64,000 nucleotides of DNA. It comes from an uncultured Desulfosarcina sp. (GTDB taxonomy: Bacteria > Desulfobacterota > Desulfobacteria > Desulfobacterales > Desulfosarcinaceae). The stretch spans positions 2,728,001-2,792,000 of the forward strand of contig NZ_OY764190.1 of assembly GCF_963668215.1 (NCBI RefSeq), in the 5' to 3' direction. A program made the position numbers and the translations under genes. Shown piece by piece: positions 18,651 to 27,465 of the stretch (its first letter is position 1; each line of letters begins with the position of its first letter). The notes beneath the pieces were generated by a model. The model worked only from the letters and a program-made list of their open reading frames with translations, had not been told where the DNA came from and made no database searches.

Positions 18651-19628
18651 ATGTCATCGTTTCGGTCTTCAACAGGCACCGGTCTGCGGCGGGGCGCCGC
18701 CAAAGGCTGGCGGGGATTTGTCTGGATGCTCAAGATCATCCTGCCGGTATCCCTGTTGACGTTTTTATTGGACTTCTTCGGCTGCCTGGCCCACCTGGAC
18801 GGGCTGTTGGAGCCGCTTATGGGGGCCATCCATCTGCCGGCCATGGCGGCGCTGCCGTTGCTGGCCGGCCTGTTGACCGGCATTTACGGAGGCATTGCGG
18901 CCATGACCGTACTGCCCTTTACCGTCCAGCAGATGACCCTGATGGCGGTGTTTCTGCTGATCGCCCACAGCCTGATCCAGGAAGGCCTGGTGCAGCACCA
19001 TTCCGGCTGCCCCATGTGGATGGCCACCGCCAACCGCCTGGTGGCGGCGGTATTGACGGTATTTGTCATGGAATGGCTCATGGGGCCGGAGACTGCCCAA
19101 AAAGCAGCCGGGATGGCGCCGGCAGCCGCAACGACCGCATTCCGACCGGCCTTCCAGGCCTGGGGCCTCGCCATGGCAGGGCTGTGCCTGAAGATGCTGC
19201 TGATCGTCGTCGGGATGATGATGGTCATGGAACTGGCGAAGCAGTATCGCCTGATCGAAAAAGTGGTGCGGCTGATCGAACCCCTTTTGGGGCTGCTGGG
19301 TCTCGACCGGCAGGTGGGCCTGTTGTGGTTGACGGCCGCGCTGCTGGGGATCGCTTACGGCGGGGCGCTGATCGTGGAGGAGGTCCGGGAGGGAAAACTG
19401 CCTCCGGATCGGCTCAAAACGCTGCACGTTTCCATCGGGATCAATCATGCCATGCTGGAAGACCCGGCCCTTTTTCTTCCCCTGGGCATTCACCCCTTTT
19501 GGCTTTGGATCCCGCGGCTGATCGTGGCGGTGATGTTCGCCCATGTCCACCGGCTTTGGTTGTGGACGCGGGCGCGCCGCCGGTCCCTGGTGGTCAACGC
19601 CATGACCGCAGAAAGCCTGAAACCATGA
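18651..19628 (+). CDS. Nucleoside recognition (gate) domain membrane protein
   Basis: 325 residues, GGGAG upstream of ATG. Highly hydrophobic with about eight membrane segments in two similar halves, each with a helix pair of gate-domain type: 'ILPVSLLTFLLDFFG' and 'LCLKMLLIVVGMMMVMELAK'. Conserved 'LLAGLLTGIYGGIAAMTVLP' resembles the SpmA/FeoB-like gate family. Substrate is unknown; these proteins are proposed transporters of nucleosides or ions. Its stop overlaps the next start in ATGA. Confidence 0.75.
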   Translation: MSSFRSSTGTGLRRGAAKGWRGFVWMLKIILPVSLLTFLLDFFGCLAHLDGLLEPLMGAIHLPAMAALPLLAGLLTGIYGGIAAMTVLPFTVQQMTLMAVFLLIAHSLIQEGLVQHHSGCPMWMATANRLVAAVLTVFVMEWLMGPETAQKAAGMAPAAATTAFRPAFQAWGLAMAGLCLKMLLIVVGMMMVMELAKQYRLIEKVVRLIEPLLGLLGLDRQVGLLWLTAALLGIAYGGALIVEEVREGKLPPDRLKTLHVSIGINHAMLEDPALFLPLGIHPFWLWIPRLIVAVMFAHVHRLWLWTRARRRSLVVNAMTAESLKP

Positions 19629-20512
19629 ATGGCGGTGTTCGAACGCCGCTTGTCCGGCGGCATCCCGGCAAGACCGGCAACAGGCGGGCTGCCAATCGCC
19701 CGGGTTCTGTCAACTGGATTGCCGTTTTTTCCGCAGCGGCCGTTTTTTTCGCGGCGGGTTCCGTCCGGGCGGAAGGCGACGCCGCGGCAGATCTCACCGC
19801 GTTCCAGCCCGGCGAACGGCTGACCTTCGCCCTCAAATGGACCATTGTTCCCGCCGGAACCGCCGTTCTGGAGGTCCTGCCCAGGGAGCACATGGCCGGT
19901 CTGGATGCCTTTCACTTTGTGCTCACCGCTCAGTCCAATGCATTCGTGGATGCCTTTTACATGGTGCGAGACCGCGTCGATGCCTGGTCCGACGCTACCA
20001 TGCAGCGGTCTCTGCTCTACCGGAAAAAGCAGCATGAAGGCAGTACCCGGCGGGATATCACCGTCACCTTCGACTGGGAGGCGATGACGGTCCAGTATAT
20101 CAACGGGAACAAGGTTCGAGAGCCCATCGCCATCACGGAGGGCAGTTTCGATCCTTTGTCCGTTTTCTACTGGTCCCGGTTCGTGCCGTTGGCCGTTGGC
20201 GGGCGGCTGCAGTGTCCGGTTACCGACGGCAAGAAACACGTTTTGGGGATCGCCCATGTCGTCCGGCGGGAGAGTATCCAGGTTCCTGCCGGAAGGTTCG
20301 ACACCTTTCTTATCGAACCGGATTTGCGGCATGTCGGCGGCGTTTTCGAAAAAAGCCCCGACGCCAAGCTGCAGTTGTGGGTTACCGCAGACCGGCGGCG
20401 GCTGCCGGTAAAATTGAAAAGCAAAGTGGTTGTCGGCAGCTTTTCGGGTGAATTGACGGGTATGATCGGGACGGTCACGCCGGCTGCACCCGATTTGTCG
20501 ACCCGTCCTTGA
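19625..20512 (+). CDS. DUF3108 exported protein
   Basis: 295 residues from ATG 19625, which overlaps the upstream stop by 4 bp; longer in-frame extensions upstream are antisense-like shadows inside the gate gene. A signal peptide is visible ('WIAVFSAAAVFFAAGSVRAE', cleavage probably after VRA). The mature part is rich in beta strands with 'GERLTFALKWTIVPAGTAVL' and 'RRRLPVKLKSKVVVGSFSGE', matching the DUF3108 envelope family. Probably periplasmic; function unknown. Confidence 0.75.
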   Translation: MNGGVRTPLVRRHPGKTGNRRAANRPGSVNWIAVFSAAAVFFAAGSVRAEGDAAADLTAFQPGERLTFALKWTIVPAGTAVLEVLPREHMAGLDAFHFVLTAQSNAFVDAFYMVRDRVDAWSDATMQRSLLYRKKQHEGSTRRDITVTFDWEAMTVQYINGNKVREPIAITEGSFDPLSVFYWSRFVPLAVGGRLQCPVTDGKKHVLGIAHVVRRESIQVPAGRFDTFLIEPDLRHVGGVFEKSPDAKLQLWVTADRRRLPVKLKSKVVVGSFSGELTGMIGTVTPAAPDLSTRP

Positions 20513-20537
20513 ATATCGCATTTTCGGGAGAGCAAAA

Positions 20538-21182
20538 ATGGAATCCGATTATCGAAGCTGGTTATGGGAGAAATGGGCCGAGCGCTGTGTGAAAAATCTG
20601 ATCAGGAACGAATTCGATGCCCGGTTCGTACCGGACATTCCGGCCGCTGCCGCCGCGATCATGGAGTTGGTGGCGCCCTTCGAATCCTTCGGCTTCGGCG
20701 GCTCCGACACGACGCGAAGCCTGGGCGTTTTAGAAAAGCTCAAGGCTGCCGGAAAAACCGTTCACGATCACTGGCAATCCGGTTTGAGCAAGGAAGAGGA
20801 CCTGGCCATCCGCCTGGCCCAGGGGCGCTGCGACTGCTTTTTTTGCAGTGCCAACGCCGTTTCCGCCACCGGTGAAATCGTCAACGTGGACGGCATCGGC
20901 AACCGCACCAATGCCATGACCTTCGGCACGAAGAAGGTGGTCATCGTCGCCGGGATGAACAAGGTGACCCCGGATCTGGACAGCGCCCTGAAGCGGGTGC
21001 GCGACGTGGCCGCGCCCATGCGCGCCAAGAGCCTGAAAATGAAAACCCCCTGCGCCGAAAACGGTCTCTGTTCGGACTGCCGGGCGCCTCAGCGCATCTG
21101 CCGCATCACCACCATCCTGCACCGCAAGCCGATGCTGACCGACATCAGCGTCATTCTGATCGGCCAGTCTCTGGGGTTCTAG
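20538..21182 (+). CDS. LUD domain protein (LutC/YkgG-like)
   Basis: 214 residues; GGGAGA six bases before ATG. Features of the LUD fold: 'SFGFGGSDTTRSLGVLEKLK', 'ANAVSATGEIVNVDGIGNR', 'VVIVAGMNKVTPDLDSALKR', and a C-terminal cysteine-rich tail 'CAENGLCSDCRAPQRICR'. LUD proteins take part in lactate utilisation or related electron-bifurcating oxidoreductases, but stand-alone forms like this one are of uncertain function. The four tail cysteines could bind a metal or cluster. Confidence 0.8.
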   Translation: MESDYRSWLWEKWAERCVKNLIRNEFDARFVPDIPAAAAAIMELVAPFESFGFGGSDTTRSLGVLEKLKAAGKTVHDHWQSGLSKEEDLAIRLAQGRCDCFFCSANAVSATGEIVNVDGIGNRTNAMTFGTKKVVIVAGMNKVTPDLDSALKRVRDVAAPMRAKSLKMKTPCAENGLCSDCRAPQRICRITTILHRKPMLTDISVILIGQSLGF

Positions 21183-21232
21183 CGCCCCGTCAACCGTTAC
21201 GTGTCCGTGCGGGCACGATTAAGGAGAAAACA

Positions 21233-22216
21233 ATGATCTTTTTGACCAGAACCCTGTCCGCCTTCGCCGTTTCCCTGGCACTGCTTTTACCGACGCTTCC
21301 GGGGCACGCCGCCGAGACGCAGCCGCAGGCCGGGCAGATCGCCCGGGTCAACGACCAGATGCTGATGCGCGAAGACCTGGACCGGGAACTGAAACTGGTC
21401 TCGCTGCGGTTGACCCGGCAGGGACGGCCGGTAAGCGAGGCCCAGTTGAAGCACTATGAATCCGACATCCGCGAAACCCTGATCAATCGAACCTTGCTCT
21501 TGCAGCAGTCCAAATCCGCGGGAGTGGATGTCAAGGAGAGCCTCGTGACCAAGGCCTTGGGCGAGTTCAAGGCGGCCTTCGACGGCGAAATGGCCTATGC
21601 CCGGGCCCTGGCCGATATGGGGTTTTCCGAAGAGGGCCTCAAGAATCAGATCCGGGATGGCCTGGCCGTCAAAGCCCTGATCGACGACAAAGTGACCCGG
21701 AATATTTCCCTTTCGGATCGTCAGGTCCGCGCCTTTTACGACGAAAATCCCGACCTGTTCCGCCAACCCGAGCAGGTCAGGGCCTCCCACATCCTGATTC
21801 AGGTTCCGGAAAATGCCGATCAGGAAAAGAAAGCCAAGGCCCTGGCCGCTATTCAGGCCCTGAAAGCCCGCATCGGAAACGGTGAAGACTTCGCCGTTCT
21901 GGCCATGGAGAACTCCGACTGCCCCAGCAAGGCCAAGGGGGGCGATCTGGGCTTTTTCGGACGGGAACAGATGGTCAAGCCCTTTTCAGATGCCGCTTTT
22001 GCCCTGCAGCCGGGCCAGATGAGCGACGTGGTGGAGACCCGTTTCGGCTACCATCTGATTCGGGTGACCGAACGCAAAGAGGAGCAGACCCTGCCTTTCA
22101 ACGATGTCAAGGAGGCCATCGCCAGCCGCCTGCGCCAGGAGCAGGAGGGGAAAAAAATAGACGCCTACATTGAGAATTTGAAGGAACATGCGGATATTAA
22201 ACGATTTCCGTTGTAG
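21233..22216 (+). CDS. Periplasmic parvulin-type peptidyl-prolyl isomerase (SurA/PpiC-like)
   Basis: 327 residues; AAGGAG before ATG. Signal peptide about 1-25 ('FAVSLALLLPTLPGHAAE'). Residues about 30-165 are a SurA-type helical chaperone region; residues about 180-270 are the parvulin domain with 'VRASHILIQV', 'FAVLAMENSDCPSKAKGGDL' and 'VVETRFGYHLIRV'. It should catalyse prolyl isomerisation and assist outer-membrane protein folding. Stands alone between the LUD gene and the cold-shock gene. Confidence 0.9.
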   Translation: MIFLTRTLSAFAVSLALLLPTLPGHAAETQPQAGQIARVNDQMLMREDLDRELKLVSLRLTRQGRPVSEAQLKHYESDIRETLINRTLLLQQSKSAGVDVKESLVTKALGEFKAAFDGEMAYARALADMGFSEEGLKNQIRDGLAVKALIDDKVTRNISLSDRQVRAFYDENPDLFRQPEQVRASHILIQVPENADQEKKAKALAAIQALKARIGNGEDFAVLAMENSDCPSKAKGGDLGFFGREQMVKPFSDAAFALQPGQMSDVVETRFGYHLIRVTERKEEQTLPFNDVKEAIASRLRQEQEGKKIDAYIENLKEHADIKRFPL

Positions 22217-22224
22217 GTTTTTCC

Positions 22225-22251
22225 TTGACAAGGAGTAGTTCATTGTCTAAT
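22225..22251 (+). promoter_or_regulatory. Candidate promoter of the cold-shock gene
   Basis: A perfect -35 TTGACA (22225-22230) is followed after 15 bases by TCTAAT. It would leave a leader of roughly 135 nt before the start at 22393; long leaders are typical of csp mRNAs, where they fold differently at low temperature. Confidence 0.45.
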
Positions 22252-22392
22252 GGTTTTTTTTGGATGATAATTTGGCCAACGCAAATCCTGATCCGACAAC
22301 TTCTGAGGCGAAATTTCCAAGTGCCGGAGTATCGTCTGTAAAGGCAGGGGGGAATATTGGAAAGGAACCAAGAGGGAGAGGAGGACAGGGTT

Positions 22393-22596
22393 TTGGCTAA
22401 CGGAACAGTAAAATGGTTCAATGACAAGAAGGGGTATGGGTTTATCAACGAAAACGAAGGTCGGGACATTTTTGTCCACTTTTCAGCCATCGACATGCCG
22501 GGGTTTAAGACGCTGTCCGAGGGCGACGCGGTCATGTTCGATGTCGAAGAGAGCGACCGCGGCCCCGAGGCCAAGAATGTGAGAAAAGCGACCTGA
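22393..22596 (+). CDS. Cold-shock domain protein
   Basis: 67 residues, normal CspA size. RNA-binding motifs 'KGYGFI' (RNP1) and 'IFVHF' (RNP2) are intact; the protein starts '[15 protein letters not shown]'. I take TTG 22393 because AGGAGG lies eight bases upstream and the protein then has the normal N-terminus; the in-frame extension to 22357 is probably leader. Binds single-stranded nucleic acid as an RNA chaperone. Monocistronic, closed by a strong terminator. Confidence 0.9.
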   Translation: MANGTVKWFNDKKGYGFINENEGRDIFVHFSAIDMPGFKTLSEGDAVMFDVEESDRGPEAKNVRKAT

Positions 22597-22617
22597 GTTA
22601 AGAAACAACGGAATTCA

Positions 22618-22662
22618 AACCGGGGCGTCCAGGCAGCATGGCTTGGGCGCCCCGGTTTTTTT
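22618..22662 (+). terminator. Intrinsic terminator after the cold-shock gene
   Basis: Ten-base stem AACCGGGGCG / CGCCCCGGTT (22618-22627 with 22648-22657), extended inward by CCAGGC/GCTTGG, followed by a run of seven T. Confidence 0.9.
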
Positions 22663-22690
22663 GGAAAGGCCATTTCTGGAAGGGGACTTC

Positions 22691-23569
22691 TTAATATTTC
22701 AGCCGGATAGCTCCCGCCAGCACGGAAAACGTGAATTGATCCGCAGACCACCCCGTATCTCCGTCGATCTGCAGCGTCAACGGGGTTGTCGATCGTACGG
22801 CCGCCGTTTTGCCGCGGCGATAGTCGCCGCATCGGTTGCCGATGGTAAATCCGGTGAACAGGCCGCCCACGATTCCCGGCAGGCCGGAGGCCAGGGTCAG
22901 GGTATGGAGAAACCCATCGCCCCAGCGGGCCCGGGGAACGGCCTGCAACCCCATGCCGAAAAAGGGCTGCTTGACGACCATGAAACTGGTCAGGCGCCTG
23001 ACGCGCCGGCTGACGTCATCCACCGTAACCACGGCGCCGGCGGGTCGATACTCCTTGAAATAGGCCCGCAGACCGGCCCGGATATGTGCGTTCAACCCCC
23101 TGTAGCCCCGCCGGCGGTATTTCTCGTATAGGCGAATCTGCGCACCGTCGATGCCCAGCGACACCATGAATCCTCTCTTTTTCCCGCAACAGTCGATTAG
23201 GTCGCAGGCGTGTACCCGCCCTGCGCGGATCCTGGCGGCGATGGTTTCCGTTTTTCCCCGGTACCCCAGCGCGTAGGTCAGGGCGTTGCCCGTGCCGAAA
23301 GGCAAAAAGGCCAGTGCCGTGGATGGGGTTGCAGCGGCATTGATGGCCAGAGAGAAGGTCCCGTCTCCGCCGGCCACGACGAGCACGTCGCAGCGTTCGG
23401 CCTGCTCGCGGGCGCATCGCGAGAATTCCTCGGCCGAAGCGGTATCCAGACCGTGAATTTCGGCGGACAACAGGTCGGCAGCCTGTTTGAGAAGGGCGTA
23501 GCGTCGGCGCATCGGCAGGTTCCCGGAAGCCGGATTGGCGAGGATGATGTAACGCGGCGTCGATTTCAT
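22691..23569 (-). CDS. Diacylglycerol kinase-family lipid kinase
   Basis: About 292 residues from ATG 23569; a GTG at 23596 could add nine residues, and neither start has a clear ribosome-binding site. DAGK catalytic motifs: 'ILANPASGN', 'VVAGGDGTFSLAINA' and 'LAFLPFGTGNALTYALG'. 'SLGIDGAQIRLYEKY' follows, as in YegS-type lipid kinases. Predicted to phosphorylate diacylglycerol, sphingoid base or a related lipid. Convergent with the cold-shock gene, divergent from the glycosidase-like gene. Confidence 0.85.
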   Translation of the reverse strand: MKSTPRYIILANPASGNLPMRRRYALLKQAADLLSAEIHGLDTASAEEFSRCAREQAERCDVLVVAGGDGTFSLAINAAATPSTALAFLPFGTGNALTYALGYRGKTETIAARIRAGRVHACDLIDCCGKKRGFMVSLGIDGAQIRLYEKYRRRGYRGLNAHIRAGLRAYFKEYRPAGAVVTVDDVSRRVRRLTSFMVVKQPFFGMGLQAVPRARWGDGFLHTLTLASGLPGIVGGLFTGFTIGNRCGDYRRGKTAAVRSTTPLTLQIDGDTGWSADQFTFSVLAGAIRLKY

Positions 23570-23693
23570 GGCGGGATCACATCTTTCATTAAACACCTAC
23601 AAAAACAGACGTTTTGAGTTGATCCGGTGCATCGGCATTGTTAGCATAATATTAGTGTATTGTTAGAAACCGGTTAGCACTGCAAGCGAAACC

Positions 23694-26600
23694 ATGACGG
23701 ACGAACCTTTTATTGGGTTGCATTTTCGGCCGTTTTCCCAAATTTTACAACCTCGGACCGAAACCATGGGCAAGCGTCGGGCAACATTGAAAAAAATCCT
23801 CTGGATCGGGCTGATTGCCGCCGTTATAACGGTGGTGTGGCTACCGAGAGTGCTCGAACACACCCCTTCAGCGTCCATGCCGCCCTTCAAGGTCCATATC
23901 GCTTTCGGCTTTCACGTCAATCTGTATCACTCTTTTCGCGGGGATACCAACGACGAAAACGGATTCGGACAGGACATCGACGTCATCCGGCACACCCTGA
24001 GCGAACTGGATCGCTTCAACCGCGGCGGCATCCCGGTCAAGGCCGTGTGGGATTTCGACAATCTTTTCTCCCTTGAGGAGATTCTGCCGGTCCACGCGCC
24101 GGACATCATTTCCGATGTGCGGCGGCGCATCGAGAAAAACGGCGACGAGGCCATTTTGATGTCCTACAACAACGGCTTGGCCTCGGCCATGAACAACGAG
24201 GAATTCATGGCCTCCGTGCAATGGGCCGTTTCCAACAAAAAGGGCAGCGGCGTAAAGGATGTCTTCGGCACGGTGGCGCCCATCGTCCGTCCCCAGGAGA
24301 TGATGACCACTCCCGGCCACTTCAAGCGCTATCGGGAATCGGGAATCGAGTATGTCTCCCTTTACTACAGTGCCACGCCTTTCGATGCCTTCCGGTTGTT
24401 TTCCCGGAAGTTGACGCCCACAGAGGCCCATAACCCCATCGAGTACCGCAACCCGGCCACCGGGGAGCGGATCGGGATCATCCCGACTTACCATGCCGGC
24501 GATCTCGTGGAGCATGTCAGCCTGCGCAATTGGGTCCAGGAACTGCACGACCTCCAGCGGGAAGGCAAAATCGACCGGGATGTTCTCGTTTTTATCAATT
24601 TCGACGCCGACGCCGAATTCTGGACCGGCAAACCGTTGCCCTGGCACCTGCGCTGGCTGCCCAACACCGGTGGCATCGCCCAACTGGTCGAATCCGTGGT
24701 TGACCTGGATTGGGTGCGCTTTACCAACCTGACCGACTATCTGGCGGACCACCCGCCGGCCGGGACCGTGTACTTCGGCCAGGACACGGCCGACGGCAGC
24801 TTCAACGGGTACGATTCCTGGGCGGAAAAGGCCTATGCCTCGGACTACTGGACCCGCATCGTGCGCAACCGCCGGGCCCATCGGATGGCCCGCAGGGTCT
24901 GTGCGCTGTCGCCGGAAAGGGACCTGCCGGCCGGGCTTCGGGAACTGCTGCAAGCATCCTTCGATCTCCGGTTGCGCGCCCTGTCGACCACCAATTTCGG
25001 TCTGGCGACGCCATTTCTGGTCAAAGAACGGGAAACGGCCATGGCGGCCCTGCTCGATCGCCTGGATGACTTCAGTGAGAAGATCGAAGCCTTTATCGCC
25101 AAGCGCTCGGCCACCCTTGTCCGCCGAGTCCGGCCTTCCCGCCAGGTGCTGCATGCCGGTCGGCTGGTGGATACCTTCGTGCATCTGAACGACGAGGCCG
25201 GCGATGTCCAAACCGGCGACCGCCACCTGACGGTCACGCTGCAGAAAACTCCCGCAGAAGGGGACCGGTACATCCTCGTCGACGAGAAAGGCCGCTCGAT
25301 CCCCGCCGCCGTCGTCAAGCGTCGGCAATCGCAGTGCTGCACATCACTGATCCTGCGGGTAGCCAAAGACAACGAGGTGCCCGACGGCGTCTATTTTCTC
25401 TGTTGCCGGGAGAGTCGATCCCGCGATGCAAAGAAGGCCGAAGGCCAGGCGTTTGCCGATGCCACGCTTTTAAAAAACCGATTCATGGCCGTTCTTTTCG
25501 ATGCCAACGGGCACCCGTTCCGGGTTGACAAGGAGGGGGCCGCTCAACTGGGCGCGGACAGCCTGATTCCATACATCGTCTACCGGGGAAAGCGCATCAC
25601 CCCCGAACGGCTGACCGTAACCGTGGAGAAGCCGGGTGATGACGGCGTGGCTGTCGTAAGGCTGCACGGCCCCTGGGCCGGCCCGGCGGGGGTGACCCGC
25701 GCTCCAGGATGGGTGGATACCCGCTTGCGCCTGCTGGCCGGTGTGCCCTATCTGTTTGTCGAAGGTACGGTGCGTTATCCGGATACCTGGCGGAACCAGG
25801 TGGTTCAGGCGGACAAGCCGATGCTGGCGCGCAAGATCGACGCCGGCTGGCAGGAAGTCGCCCCGGTGGAACTGCGGTATGTGCAGCGGGCCAGCATGGC
25901 GCATCCTTTTATCATCCACAAGCGCAACTACCTGGGAGAAGAAGGTGCCTATGCCGTCGATTACTACAGGCATTCGTCGAAAAACCGCAGCGTGGCCAGC
26001 ATCAACAACCACATCACCGCCGAATATGCCGCCGTAACGACTTCCGGAAGCGGTATGGCCGTGGCCATGAACCCGAACGTGAGCGCCAATTTCGCCTATT
26101 GCCCCTTCAAAATGGATTATCGGCCGCAAACCGATGAATTTGCCATCCGCGCCAATCCCTTCGGCACCTATCATGGCAGCCAGATCATCCCGCCCACCCG
26201 GGGCAACCGACAGGGCTATGAAGCCGTGGTCCTGTCAGCGCCGCAACTCCACAGCGCCGGCCCGACCTACAACGGCCGTCTGGAACGATTCGAGTTGATG
26301 GTGGCCTTTTTCACCGGGGATGCCGTCCCGAACGATGTCAAGGCCGATCTGGTCGCCTTCGCCCGCGGCCCGATGACCATCGGAACCATTGCCGCACAGG
26401 CGCCAAGACCGCCCCGGGGCCGTTCGCTGCCGCCGGCCGGCTTCATGGCTCTGCCCTATCGCGATGGCGTGCTGTTAAAATGGGAGGCGGATGGATCCCC
26501 CGGCACCCAGTATCGAATTCGCTGCCGGAACGTCGCCACGCTGGAAGAACGGGTGTTCGTCTCGGTGGGTGATTCGCTTTTCCTGGATCGCCTTGCGTTG

Positions 26601-26798
26601 GATGTTGCCGGCCACGATTTCCTCGCGACCGTCGAAGCTTTTCGCGGCGACAGCGGCCCAATGAAGCGGACAAGGCCGATCCGCTTTGGCTTCAGCCCGG
26701 CGGTGGCTCCGGATATCGCCATTCCGCTGGATTTCAAGGCGAAGCTGTTGTGGGCCAATGTCAATGCGTGGATACGTTGGCACCTACTTCAGGTATGA
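23694..26798 (+). CDS. Large membrane-anchored glycoside hydrolase/deacetylase-superfamily protein (GH38/57-like)
   Basis: 1,034 residues from ATG 23694; an in-frame ATG at 23766 would place the signal anchor 'KILWIGLIAAVITVVWL' right at the N-terminus and may be the true start. After the anchor, residues about 65-400 resemble the seven-stranded barrel of GH38/GH57 enzymes: 'HIAFGFHVNLYHSFRGD', 'KAVWDFDNLFSLEEIL', 'MTTPGHFKRYRESGIEYV', 'FINFDADAEFWTG'. The remaining half is beta-rich, as in alpha-mannosidase C-terminal domains, and ends in a fibronectin-like stretch. Probably acts on a surface or periplasmic polysaccharide. I cannot assign substrate or catalytic residues. Its last 15 bp overlap the convergent zinc-ribbon gene. 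Confidence 0.6.
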   Translation: MTDEPFIGLHFRPFSQILQPRTETMGKRRATLKKILWIGLIAAVITVVWLPRVLEHTPSASMPPFKVHIAFGFHVNLYHSFRGDTNDENGFGQDIDVIRHTLSELDRFNRGGIPVKAVWDFDNLFSLEEILPVHAPDIISDVRRRIEKNGDEAILMSYNNGLASAMNNEEFMASVQWAVSNKKGSGVKDVFGTVAPIVRPQEMMTTPGHFKRYRESGIEYVSLYYSATPFDAFRLFSRKLTPTEAHNPIEYRNPATGERIGIIPTYHAGDLVEHVSLRNWVQELHDLQREGKIDRDVLVFINFDADAEFWTGKPLPWHLRWLPNTGGIAQLVESVVDLDWVRFTNLTDYLADHPPAGTVYFGQDTADGSFNGYDSWAEKAYASDYWTRIVRNRRAHRMARRVCALSPERDLPAGLRELLQASFDLRLRALSTTNFGLATPFLVKERETAMAALLDRLDDFSEKIEAFIAKRSATLVRRVRPSRQVLHAGRLVDTFVHLNDEAGDVQTGDRHLTVTLQKTPAEGDRYILVDEKGRSIPAAVVKRRQSQCCTSLILRVAKDNEVPDGVYFLCCRESRSRDAKKAEGQAFADATLLKNRFMAVLFDANGHPFRVDKEGAAQLGADSLIPYIVYRGKRITPERLTVTVEKPGDDGVAVVRLHGPWAGPAGVTRAPGWVDTRLRLLAGVPYLFVEGTVRYPDTWRNQVVQADKPMLARKIDAGWQEVAPVELRYVQRASMAHPFIIHKRNYLGEEGAYAVDYYRHSSKNRSVASINNHITAEYAAVTTSGSGMAVAMNPNVSANFAYCPFKMDYRPQTDEFAIRANPFGTYHGSQIIPPTRGNRQGYEAVVLSAPQLHSAGPTYNGRLERFELMVAFFTGDAVPNDVKADLVAFARGPMTIGTIAAQAPRPPRGRSLPPAGFMALPYRDGVLLKWEADGSPGTQYRIRCRNVATLEERVFVSVGDSLFLDRLALDVAGHDFLATVEAFRGDSGPMKRTRPIRFGFSPAVAPDIAIPLDFKAKLLWANVNAWIRWHLLQV

Positions 26799-27116
26799 CA
26801 AGGTTTGGGAAGCCATGCCATTGGCCGGTGAGGACCGATTCGGTTCGTTGGGTCGATCGACCCTCAGATAGGTCCGGCATCGGGGATAGTTGCTGCACCG
26901 GTAGCGAATGAAGCCCTTTTTCTGCATATAGCGGTGCATGGGTTGGTTGCAGACCGGGCAATTCGGTCTGAGCGTGTCGTTGCGCCGCGGTCCGTCGACA
27001 ACATACTGGCGATTGCAGAGCATGCAAATGCGCCGCTTCTTGCCGTTGATGGTGCGGCCGTAGCGATAGGTCGCACTCGAACCGCAGGCCGGGCATGTCA
27101 GGGCTTGCTTTTCCAT
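26784..27116 (-). CDS. Small zinc-ribbon protein (IS1 InsA-like fingers)
   Basis: 110 residues with two ribbons: 'CPACGSSATYRYG' plus 'CMLCNRQYV', and 'CPVCNQPMHRY' plus 'CSNYPRCRTY'. Resembles the zinc ribbons at the N-terminus of IS1-type InsA or topoisomerase-type fingers. No transposase domain follows, so it may be a DNA-binding orphan or an IS relic. Confidence 0.6.
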   Translation of the reverse strand: MEKQALTCPACGSSATYRYGRTINGKKRRICMLCNRQYVVDGPRRNDTLRPNCPVCNQPMHRYMQKKGFIRYRCSNYPRCRTYLRVDRPNEPNRSSPANGMASQTLSYLK

Positions 27117-27465
27117 TACACCTGCCTTCGGGGGTCGATCCTCATAAACCCAAAGTAGGCGCGATGTGTTAGTTCTCCTTTAGCGTCGGATTAGATCCCT
27201 GTTTGAAATCATGTGCCCGTTCAATGCAGGTCCTTTTACCCTACGAGAATATCCAGGGATTGACACGGGGCGCATCCAAGCCATATAACTTCAAAGATAA
27301 CCATGGCCGGTCGGCCGCCCTTCCCCTTTTTAAAACATTGTTTTAACAACAATCGGTTCCTGGCTTTATCGGCCGACCGCCCGTCGGACGCACAACGTAG
27401 CGTCCCTTTCGTTCAACGCAGCGGCCTTTGTTCCGAAGTCCGCCTCTATTCTCAGCGAGGTCACG
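27117..27465. other. Gene-free stretch with a candidate promoter
   Basis: On the plus strand TTGACA (27260-27265), 18 bases, TATAAC (27284-27289) looks like a sigma70 promoter for the acyl-CoA synthetase, leaving a leader of about 170 nt. No clear hairpin or riboswitch motif seen in the leader. Confidence 0.45.

Noticed and set aside
19016..19624. Extended N-terminus for the DUF3108 protein
   Set aside because: It overlaps the gate-domain gene in another frame and lacks protein-like composition; the signal peptide fits a start at 19625.
26443..26783. Minus-strand open frames inside the glycosidase-like gene
   Set aside because: Shadow frames with Arg/Pro/Ser-rich composition and no motifs.
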